Source: an uncultured Clostridia bacterium (GTDB taxonomy: Bacteria; Bacillota; Clostridia; Saccharofermentanales; Saccharofermentanaceae). Taken from it: DNA of 64,000 bases. The stretch's first letter is position 1; each line of letters opens with the position of its first letter. Below are positions 21,050-29,470 of this stretch, in pieces. Under the pieces are notes generated by a model. That model was given only the letters and a program-made list of their open reading frames with translations. It had not been told where the DNA came from and made no database searches. The position numbers and the translations under genes were made by a program. The stretch is from assembly GCA_946403085.1 (NCBI GenBank), contig CAMIYM010000013.1, positions 1-64,000 of the forward strand, in the 5' to 3' direction.

Positions 21050-22498
21050 TCATCTTACTGTAGCAATTTCTTCACCTTTGATAAAAGAGCCAAGCAACGG
21101 AGCAGACTCAAAACATGATGGATATCTATAATCCCGATATCTTTTTGTCTGCATGTTTTCTTCTATATCCATAAACTGACTTATAAAACTCTCAATCGTA
21201 TCATGATTAAACAAAGGTAGTATTTTATGCACTTTTTCTTTTGATACTAATAATCGAGCAAGAATATGAATACTATTATTATAATTGTTATCATAAATGT
21301 ACGAAACAGGAAACCATTCATAATCCGAATTATAGTATTTCCCATATACAGCATAATTAAAGCATAGAAGATCTGCAGCAGTAAAATCAGACTTAGTTAT
21401 AATATTGTTGTCTATGTTGTTAACCCAATAATGGGCTGTTCCTGAATAGTATTTTTTATTGTCTCTTTCGTTAATGGCATTATCAAAACGGCTATGTATA
21501 GATCCGGAATAGAACATAATAAAACTATCTCCTTTTTCTTTGCCATATTTGGGCACATCATAAAAATACGTCCTCCCTAAAATATAGCCTATACCTGCAT
21601 ACATTTTTCTTTTTAGCAAATAAGCAATAGTGCTAATAAAGAGTTCATGAATAAAAATTTTTGAAATCTCTGTCTCTAGTGAAGATTGTTTATCAACAGA
21701 ATTGAATGTGCTCTCAAAAAAATCGGCAATGTATTCAGAATAATTATCTACCCATACACATTTAGTCAACAACGTTAAATAATCAGATCTGATTGTTCTT
21801 GTTGAATCATAATGCTTAATGTATTCTTCAGAGGAAGCATTTGAAAATTTATCATCAAGGATACTAGTAATTGCCTCCTTTATCTCAACTAAGTAACTGC
21901 TGAATCTTTCTGAAATTATAATCCGAGGACTTGTTTCTTTCAGCGAATCATATTTAGACAGTGTTTTAGGCGAAAGACTTATTTGCTCATCAACCCATTG
22001 GGGTTTTGTACCTAGTTCTGGAACTTTATACGTATCAACACCATAAAGAGATCTAACGAGGTTTTTATACTGCTCATCGTAGTTATCTTCGATAGAAAGA
22101 TCAAAATGATAACTACCTTTAAGATATATTGGTTTGCAAACTTCATTATTTGCATTTCGTTCAAAAATAATCGGAACAAATTTGTTTTGGTCTACCTTGT
22201 TATATACTTCTTGAGAAATAATCTGAGTTTCGGTGCCAACTCCACCTTGTCTTCCGTCAGCTTTAACAACATAATTCTCATCAAGCAGAATCAGGACATT
22301 AGTTATTGATGGATCGCTTACACTTTTTTCCATGAAGCTATTCATGTCATTTCCAGCTTCAACACTCCATTTATCAATGACAACATCAATGCCATCACTT
22401 TTCAAAGAAGTTGCAAAAGCCAATACTTTCATTTGATAATCCTTAGTTCCCCAAGCATATGAAATGAATACCTTAGGATGTTCAATTCTGTTTTTCAT
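21050..22498 (-). CDS. SEFIR/TIR-like domain protein
   Basis: HPKVFISYAWGTKDYQMKVLAFATSLKSDGIDVVIDKWSVEAGNDMNSFMEKSVSDPSITNVLILLDENYVVKADGRQGGVGTETQIISQEVY. Confidence 0.85.
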   Translation of the reverse strand: MKNRIEHPKVFISYAWGTKDYQMKVLAFATSLKSDGIDVVIDKWSVEAGNDMNSFMEKSVSDPSITNVLILLDENYVVKADGRQGGVGTETQIISQEVYNKVDQNKFVPIIFERNANNEVCKPIYLKGSYHFDLSIEDNYDEQYKNLVRSLYGVDTYKVPELGTKPQWVDEQISLSPKTLSKYDSLKETSPRIIISERFSSYLVEIKEAITSILDDKFSNASSEEYIKHYDSTRTIRSDYLTLLTKCVWVDNYSEYIADFFESTFNSVDKQSSLETEISKIFIHELFISTIAYLLKRKMYAGIGYILGRTYFYDVPKYGKEKGDSFIMFYSGSIHSRFDNAINERDNKKYYSGTAHYWVNNIDNNIITKSDFTAADLLCFNYAVYGKYYNSDYEWFPVSYIYDNNYNNSIHILARLLVSKEKVHKILPLFNHDTIESFISQFMDIEENMQTKRYRDYRYPSCFESAPLLGSFIKGEEIATVR

Positions 22499-22579
22499 AT
22501 ATCAATACCGCCTGTTTGCTTTCAAAAACTATTATATGGTTTTGTTTTGCTATCTTTGCATTTTCGAAGTACTGTTTCA

Positions 22580-24175
22580 TTAAACAGAAAACTTATATTT
22601 CCCTTTACCCATTCCTTCTACCGAAACAGTAATCTTAAGTTCCTTTTCCATTCTTTTCAAATATGCAGTAGCCGTTACTTCTGAACACCCCAAGATTTCG
22701 ACCACGCGAGAATTACCGAAAACCTCTGTTCCGACTTCTTCATATATTTTCAATGTGTTTTGCTTTATTTTTTTTGAATACTTTGAATCCAAGATTTTTT
22801 GCTTTATATCTTTGGTTTCATTCTCAATCCAAACATTTTTCTTTGGTTCGGCGCCATGTTTAATCTCATAGTAATCCTCATTTACAGGAATAACAACTGA
22901 AGTAACATTGTCATTGACGTCAAATGACTTATAGTAGAGTTCCGGTGAACCATTTTCACGCATTGATCTTTTGGCTTCTCCTATTCCTGTTCCAAATGAT
23001 TCAATGATGCCTAACGCCTTAAACATATCTCTGATTTCCGGATTTTCCGTGTCTCTTTCGTTAAAGAATGACCGCTCATTCAAATCACTAATACGAATCG
23101 GTGGCAGTGGTTTATTATAATTCACAATATTGATCTGTTTTTCAGATATGTATATTTGAATCGGCTTCCCATTTTCATAATTGTTGTGAACAATTGCATT
23201 GGCTAAGAGTTCTTCCACTGCAACATATGTAAAATTCTCAATTTTGCGGTTCTCCGCAATACCGTCAACACGAACAATCAGCTCGTTTAAGAAATTACTG
23301 TTAATAAACTCAAGTGCAGCATAATACTGTTTCCAAATCGCTCCTTTGAAAACCTTCGATTCCATCTTTCTTTTTGTTCCATACATATCAACAATTAATT
23401 CTGTATAAGAATATGGAATATACTGTTCAGGATGCTCGGAAAACATTAGAACCGCATAGTTCTTGACTCTCTTATCCTCCGGATCGTTTTTATCAATCAA
23501 CACTAGGGTTTTGGCCAGTCTCTTCTTATCCATTCCATCATTGATCTGTCTGGAACTTGTTTTAGAAATGTATTCTCTAAGCAGATCTATATCCAAATCA
23601 TCGATTGAAGCTGTAGAACTGACGATAGAACTATAATGGAAATTCGAAAATTTACGTAACAAATCGTATTCTTCATCAACCCTTGCAAGTCGTGTATCAG
23701 CCTCAATCCTCACATACCTTCCTGGCTTAAGACGTATCTTATTTTCCTTTTCGGCCTTTTCAGTCACCATAAATGGGCCCCCCGCCTGTCTAAGAACGAC
23801 AATTAACAGATAGGAAACTCCATCCACTTTATTTGATATGATTTCAAAAGCAACATGCGGATAAAGAAAAGGTCGTAATGAATTAAGGGTATTCTTACAT
23901 TTTTCAAGACGCCCCTCCGATATTCCTTTTATTGGTAATATCGGAATAGCCTTATTATCATCACTATTCTCTTCTTCCACGCCAATAAAGATAAATTGAA
24001 TATCATTATTGTAGTAATTGTTCCCATACGCACAGATAGTCTTTAGTATCTTATCGAGCTGCTGCTCAGAAGTCTTATACTCAATATATGAACATTCTGC
24101 TGTTCTATTCTTTAGTATTTCATTTGCTTGTTTCATTATCTGTTTATAATCCATAGTTTCTACCTCCGAATCCAA
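22580..24175 (-). CDS. AlbA_2 / HATPase_c_4-type ATP-binding protein
   Basis: CSYIEYKTSEQQLDKILKTICAYGNNYYNNDIQFIFIGVEE; NFTYVAVEELLANAIVHNNYENGKPIQIYI; ESFGTGIGEAKRSMRENGSPE. Confidence 0.85.
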   Translation of the reverse strand: MDSEVETMDYKQIMKQANEILKNRTAECSYIEYKTSEQQLDKILKTICAYGNNYYNNDIQFIFIGVEEENSDDNKAIPILPIKGISEGRLEKCKNTLNSLRPFLYPHVAFEIISNKVDGVSYLLIVVLRQAGGPFMVTEKAEKENKIRLKPGRYVRIEADTRLARVDEEYDLLRKFSNFHYSSIVSSTASIDDLDIDLLREYISKTSSRQINDGMDKKRLAKTLVLIDKNDPEDKRVKNYAVLMFSEHPEQYIPYSYTELIVDMYGTKRKMESKVFKGAIWKQYYAALEFINSNFLNELIVRVDGIAENRKIENFTYVAVEELLANAIVHNNYENGKPIQIYISEKQINIVNYNKPLPPIRISDLNERSFFNERDTENPEIRDMFKALGIIESFGTGIGEAKRSMRENGSPELYYKSFDVNDNVTSVVIPVNEDYYEIKHGAEPKKNVWIENETKDIKQKILDSKYSKKIKQNTLKIYEEVGTEVFGNSRVVEILGCSEVTATAYLKRMEKELKITVSVEGMGKGKYKFSV

Positions 24176-24481
24176 AGAAATATTACTCTAATCCAAAGTT
24201 TTTGTCAATGAACCCAAGGTGTCGAACATGTGAGCAACAGGCTTATTCTGCCGCATCTGTATCACAAAAATTATCATGTTGAAATCTTACATGTTTTCTT
24301 CGCTTCCTTTACGTAGCATAAAGCCACAGCAAAGAATATATATATTAGAATCCGTGTAGTTTAAAACGAAAACTCGTGCCGCTTGTATCGAAAAGCTGTG
24401 CTGTTCACTCTGGAAGCTTTATGCCGCTGTTAGCGGAATAGATGTGTTGTCAGAGCGAAATTCGCATTAAAGCATTAGATG

Positions 24482-25378
24482 TTACTTATCCAATTTATTA
24501 TTTTTCTCTTCATCCTTAATCCATTCTTCCCAATAAGGAATACATTGAGATTCAAAAAAACCTTCGATTACCGGAGCATCAATAATTCTGCATAATACGC
24601 TTCCAGAACGGGTAAAAATAACACGATCCACAGGAACGCTTGTACAACTTTCAGGAAAAGAAAACTGTTTATCTGAATACGAGGCTACAATAGGAACATT
24701 ATTCAAACTTGTCGCAAAGCCGGTTTTAAATGGACCCAACTCCTGCTTAATCAGTCCGAGGCTTTCTAATCTAAGAAGATTAACAAAATTCAGATTCGTT
24801 TTATAGTAATTTCCTCCACCAAAATCATGAATGATAGGAGCGTAACTCACATCATCTTTACACGAAAAGCATACGGAACACGAACACACTTCGTTAAAAG
24901 CTTTCGCATCTTCTCCATCCATCTGTTCAAGAATAAACAAAAGCGATTTAGGAACCGTATTGGGATTATTACATTCTTCTGCCAATAACTTTCCCCATAT
25001 TACCTGGGCTTGTTCTATAGATACTAGACGGGCCTTATCCATAAACTGGCTAAGCCAGGAAATATCTATATCGTTTGGTCGAGAAGACTCTTTCAGATGC
25101 TCAACTGCAACACTAAGAATGTTCTTTTGATTATAGTATTCTCTAGTGATTCTATTAGCATTACTAATTAGTATGGATTTTTCATCAATAGGAAGATTGC
25201 TCTTTTTAACATCTTCGATGAAGGAATTCCTGGCCATTACTTTGGGATTGTTGTTATATAGCCAACCACATAATTCAGAAATTCTTTCAATTAACGAACA
25301 ACCAATTTGCCCTATTCCAGATATATCAGATAAATTATTGTTTTCGTTCATAACAATACACTCCCTATCTAAACACAA
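24482..25378 (-). CDS. DUF2806 domain protein (start probably MNENNN, ~25351)
   Basis: DISWLSQFMDKARLVSIEQAQVIWGKLLAEECNNPNTVPKSLLFILEQMDGEDAKAFNEVCS matches the DUF2806 core (S..E.Q.LW..iLA.E...P...S...L..L..L...DA..F). Confidence 0.75.
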   Translation of the reverse strand: MCLDRECIVMNENNNLSDISGIGQIGCSLIERISELCGWLYNNNPKVMARNSFIEDVKKSNLPIDEKSILISNANRITREYYNQKNILSVAVEHLKESSRPNDIDISWLSQFMDKARLVSIEQAQVIWGKLLAEECNNPNTVPKSLLFILEQMDGEDAKAFNEVCSCSVCFSCKDDVSYAPIIHDFGGGNYYKTNLNFVNLLRLESLGLIKQELGPFKTGFATSLNNVPIVASYSDKQFSFPESCTSVPVDRVIFTRSGSVLCRIIDAPVIEGFFESQCIPYWEEWIKDEEKNNKLDK

Positions 25379-25382
25379 TATG

Positions 25383-25508
25383 TTAATGACTTTTCGCTTT
25401 ATGATTAGCCAAAGTCTTCCCGGCTCTGCTTTTTGCAGGCTTCGAAGAATCTTTCTTTGCTAAAGTTTTCGCTGCACTGCCAACCTTGCCACCATGATGT
25501 ACGGCCAT
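25383..25508 (-). CDS. 41-aa basic microprotein upstream of DUF2806 (not in ORF track)
   Basis: MAVHHGGKVGSAAKTLAKKDSSKPAKSRAGKTLANHKAKSH*; strong RBS GGAGGT 8 nt upstream (atggaggttacacttATG). Confidence 0.75.
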   Translation of the reverse strand: MAVHHGGKVGSAAKTLAKKDSSKPAKSRAGKTLANHKAKSH

Positions 25509-25835
25509 AAGTGTAACCTCCATTGTAATTCTAACCGCTTTTTAACATATACAGAGTAGCAACACAACATGTTCAGTATTACAATTGTAATAAACTGCGG
25601 CTTATTCAAATAAATTGTCCCTATAATTGAATATCTACGTTCATAATAAATCATAGCTCTAGCGAAAACGCCTAAGCATAACCTTCACAAAGTAATATAA
25701 ATAATATATTTATGTCTTCACTATAACTAATCTGGTATCTATCATTTATGTTCTGAAATGCTACCAATTGATTTCTCCTCAGGATAATAAGGTTATGGCT
25801 CTTCAATTATAGAAATATATGCGTCTCTATCACAG

Positions 25836-28073
25836 TTACCGCTCATTAATGATTGTCTTGCAACGATTCTCGATAATTTCTATTGTGCTGTTAAGGCTTT
25901 TCTCATTTTTATAATATGGTTCTAATTCTTCTATTATTACCTGGTATATTTGCGTGTCATACGTTGTAGAGCATTCCGCTTTCTCTAACATTTGGATATA
26001 CCTTGCAATATCTTTTTCATTAAGTTCCTTTGAAATATACATGTTCTTCAATGTCTTGTTTGCTTCTTTGACAGCAACTTTGGCATAATCCGCAAACGCC
26101 AATCTGTTAATTGGATTCGCATTTGTCAGTGTTTTTTGTGCCTCGTCCCCAATAGCCGTTCTCAAAAAAGCCCATGCAGCATCAATATCCGATGAGCACG
26201 AAGTTATAGCTATAGTATTAAATACAGATATCATTGGTCCGCGTCCATCAAATGAAGGAGCTCCATAAATATCCACTTCAGAAGTAAAGTCTACAGTATT
26301 GATCAGATCATAATAAATATCATTAAGGATAACCCATTCTGCTTCTAAGTTATCCTGAGAAGATGTGTATGCTTCTTCACTAATATTGTTTTTCGAATAC
26401 TCAGCAAGAGCGCGGAATTCATTTGTATCGATTTTTATTGAGTCCTGGGATACAAAGGAATCCTTCATGGAACAAAACAGAAAACGAAAATACTGCTCGC
26501 GATTATTTCCTATACTGATAGGATCAAAACCACTACATCTACTGCTTATGAATTCCTGATACTCTTCAAATGTAAATCCCTTTTTCCCAATTGGGACATT
26601 GTTTTTATCTGTGACAATTCCCAAGACATTCATTGTTAATGGAATCTGATATAGTTTTCCAGCAGTAGCAAAAGCGTCTAGAGCATTTTCAAAATAATCA
26701 GTCCTTTTTATTCCTTCTTTACCGTCAATATACGGATATAGATCTATCAGAAATTCTTCTGCATTAAGCTGTGTTGTATCGCCAAGGCCAATAACTATAT
26801 CAGGTCCAATACCATTTCGAATATCAACAGTTAACTGATTGGTAACTAATGTAGCCGTATCAGTCAATGATGAATTAGTTTGATAGTAGTCCGGCAATTC
26901 GAAATGCTCTATATCATATCTGGTGGAAACATAAGCAAAATAATCATTATTAGTATGATTGAATATGCGTTGTGATTCACCAATAATCGGATACATCCCC
27001 CATATAGGTGCTATTTCAATAATCTTTTTTCCAATATGAGGATTAGTTTTTGCCTTCTGAAGAACGATCAGTTTGCAGCGGCCACCAACTTCATTACCGG
27101 AAGCGCTAAGATCAAGTATCACTGTTTTCTCTGAACTGATATACGTCAGCCATCCATCACAAAGTGAATAAAGATTATAGTCTGTATAATTAAGATCTTG
27201 TATTACAGTTTCTTTTTTATCATCAATATCATATTGTCGTATTTCAGTTCCGGTTTTTGTTATTATCTTGTTTCCATAAACAGTTCCCGAAGGCTTGTAA
27301 AGAGAAAGTTGTTCGTCCGTCATTTCTATTTTTGTTGACTTACCAGAAGCAAGATCTAACGAGTAATACGCCCCCATCTCCTCTTGATATATCAGGTGTT
27401 CTTCACTTAGATCTGCATTAATAACAGATCCATTACATTCAATCTGGATATCATATACAATCTCAAAATCAGAAATCTTGGCAATATTTGTCTTGTAATT
27501 ATTTCCATCAAGCCAATCATATAAAACGAAGTAACCGTCACCTGTATCAAATACTTTCTTAGGAGATACCCCAGGCATGAAACTAGTCTTTGAAAACTCC
27601 TGCTCCTTATTTATCTCTAGCGTGTCAAAATTTAAAGTGTATTTTGAAATTATTGAAGAGCTATCGTCTGACAATATTATGCTAATTCCTCTTTCGTCTT
27701 TACCCATACACTCAGAGATGTACTGTCTTCCTTTTTCAAGTTCATTAAGATCAATACGCTTTATCAGCTTGCCTGAATAATCATATAGTTCTATCAGACT
27801 AAGCAAAATGGAAGTGCCATCTGAACTGAATCCAGATGCATAAACGGCAACAGCAATATAATCATCGCTTATATATTGTGGCTTGACTGAAGAATATGAG
27901 TATTCTTTATTCTGTTTATATTCATCTGCTAAAACAACGAGTTGTCCTTCATAATAAGAAGCGGTGTCTGGAACTTGCTTGGGCGTTTTAATGGTATATT
28001 TGGGCATTTTCCCACATGAACTTATTAGCACCACAATCGCAAAAAGCACCGCAGACAATTTCTTGCACCGCAT
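25836..28073 (-). CDS. Lipoprotein with C-terminal extracellular solute-binding domain
   Basis: MRCKKLSAVLFAIVVLISSCG lipobox; ...FLIDLYPYIDGKEGIKRTDYFENALDAFATAGKLYQIPLTMNVLGIVTDKNNV is typical of family 1 SBPs. Confidence 0.8.
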   Translation of the reverse strand: MRCKKLSAVLFAIVVLISSCGKMPKYTIKTPKQVPDTASYYEGQLVVLADEYKQNKEYSYSSVKPQYISDDYIAVAVYASGFSSDGTSILLSLIELYDYSGKLIKRIDLNELEKGRQYISECMGKDERGISIILSDDSSSIISKYTLNFDTLEINKEQEFSKTSFMPGVSPKKVFDTGDGYFVLYDWLDGNNYKTNIAKISDFEIVYDIQIECNGSVINADLSEEHLIYQEEMGAYYSLDLASGKSTKIEMTDEQLSLYKPSGTVYGNKIITKTGTEIRQYDIDDKKETVIQDLNYTDYNLYSLCDGWLTYISSEKTVILDLSASGNEVGGRCKLIVLQKAKTNPHIGKKIIEIAPIWGMYPIIGESQRIFNHTNNDYFAYVSTRYDIEHFELPDYYQTNSSLTDTATLVTNQLTVDIRNGIGPDIVIGLGDTTQLNAEEFLIDLYPYIDGKEGIKRTDYFENALDAFATAGKLYQIPLTMNVLGIVTDKNNVPIGKKGFTFEEYQEFISSRCSGFDPISIGNNREQYFRFLFCSMKDSFVSQDSIKIDTNEFRALAEYSKNNISEEAYTSSQDNLEAEWVILNDIYYDLINTVDFTSEVDIYGAPSFDGRGPMISVFNTIAITSCSSDIDAAWAFLRTAIGDEAQKTLTNANPINRLAFADYAKVAVKEANKTLKNMYISKELNEKDIARYIQMLEKAECSTTYDTQIYQVIIEELEPYYKNEKSLNSTIEIIENRCKTIINER

Positions 28074-28196
28074 TGTTACTTACCTCACAGTCACTCTTCA
28101 AAGGTAAGTCGCCTTGGTCATGACAAACAACAAGGCGACCATTACTCAACAATGAACTCTCTATGTTCAATCAAACCTCTAACTTAGCAACAGCGA

Positions 28197-28586
28197 TTAT
28201 TTCTTTTCTATATAAGCCGCTGCTCCACAAGAACTTGAGCCATGAATCAGTGTGGCTGATACTGTCATGTTTCCGCTAGAACTACTACCTCTAGTAAAAG
28301 TATGTCCTTGACCTGCTGTAAGTGTATAAGTTGTTGCACCAGGAACGTGTAATTCAACCTGACTACTTCCGGTCGATGAACTGCAATAACCATAATACTT
28401 TTTGCTGGTAGCATCTATAGGCTTTTCCGAATAAGTTACATTGCCAACACTAGTACCTGTATAGTGCAAACTGAAATTAACCTTTGTAGCCGCAAACGAT
28501 GATAATGAAAACATAGCCAAAACCCCAATTGCTAATGCACTAGAAACAAGATATTTAATTTTCATCTTACGCCTCCAATAATTCAT
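28197..28586 (-). CDS. Small secreted protein of unknown function
   Basis: Signal peptide MKIKYLVSSALAIGVLAMFSLSSFAA; mature part Ser/Gly/Thr-rich with Cys in YGYCSSS and SSSCGAA. Confidence 0.75.
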   Translation of the reverse strand: MNYWRRKMKIKYLVSSALAIGVLAMFSLSSFAATKVNFSLHYTGTSVGNVTYSEKPIDATSKKYYGYCSSSTGSSQVELHVPGATTYTLTAGQGHTFTRGSSSSGNMTVSATLIHGSSSCGAAAYIEKK

Positions 28587-28664
28587 TGTCAGTTATGTTT
28601 AAATAGTCTGAATATAATTGTTTATATCCACATTGGTCTATACCTCCATAGCCTTCAAACACTG

Positions 28665-28787
28665 TTAGTTCTTCGGTCTCTTGGGCTGATGATAGATAGT
28701 TACACAACCCGGAATCGGTGGATCAATCGTCTGTTTCTTAGCAACAGCTTTGACTGCTTTCAAGACTTTCTTCTCGATAGTTTTCAT
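28665..28787 (-). CDS. agrD: AgrD-like autoinducing peptide precursor (40 aa, not in ORF track)
   Basis: MKTIEKKVLKAVKAVAKKQTIDPPIPGCVTIYHQPKRPKN*: amphipathic N-terminus, single Cys with possible 5-residue ring CVTIY, Pro-rich charged tail; overlaps the agrB 3' end; RBS gggaggga. Confidence 0.75.
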   Translation of the reverse strand: MKTIEKKVLKAVKAVAKKQTIDPPIPGCVTIYHQPKRPKN

Positions 28788-29356
28788 TGGCTATCCCTCC
28801 CTTCTTTCGTATTTCTAACAGCATTGAAATTGCACAAACCACAATTCCATAGCTGATATAAAAGCGAATCTTAAGAGGGAAATTGAGTAGCATAAGTAAA
28901 AGCAACACTGATACTTCCAATAGTACTGTCAACCTAGATAACCGTTTTGCTTTTCTATACTCGCAAACACTCCAATCTATGTTGGGGTTGTTGATGGAGC
29001 CGATAATTATCACAATTATTGTTGACATTAACACCCCGCCTTGATAAAACAAAATGCAATTTTTCGCCAGGGAAAATAGTGCTACACCTGAAATTGATAC
29101 TGCTGTGGAAGCAATCAGACAGGTTTCAAATCTTTTGCAGTGAATTCCACCACTATATTTTCTAATAAGAGAAAAAGAAACAACAAAATTATTTCCAAAA
29201 GTCGATTCAGAATCAAAGCAAGCAGCAAAATAGTGGCATAAGAGATAATCTTTTCGAGCAATATCTGAACGCCATAGATATACTCTTCGGCATCATTTTT
29301 CGAAATCAGATTTGCCATCATCATTCTGGCTACTATTTTTGAAGCAACCTGATCCA
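28738..29356 (-). pseudogene. agrB: AgrB-like processing protease split by a frameshift (~29160-29185)
   Basis: Frame 1: MDQVASKIVARMMMANLISKNDAEEYIYGVQILLEKIISYATILLLALILNRLLEIILLFLFLL. Frame 2: LIRKYSGGIHCKRFETCLIASTAVSISGVALFSLAKNCILFYQGG... (AgrB R.y.GG.H... motif). Confidence 0.8.
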
Positions 29357-29422
29357 TCTTTTGCCCCCTGTGACAGTATCTCTGTGTACGATATAGCACA
29401 GGCAAAAATGGAATAAAACCAG

Positions 29423-29466
29423 CTTGCCAATATTTGGCAAGTTTGGTTGAAATTAGGCAAGTTTGG
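29423..29466. promoter_or_regulatory. Candidate LytTR/AgrA-type operator upstream of agrB
   Basis: Direct repeats ggcaagtttgg at 29436-29446 and 29456-29466 (20-bp period), plus palindrome cttgccaa-tat-ttggcaag at 29423-29441. Confidence 0.55.
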
Positions 29467-29470
29467 TGTC

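Noticed and set aside
25460-25654. 64-aa minus ORF
   Set aside because: Different frame across the RBS and start of the better-supported 41-aa microprotein.
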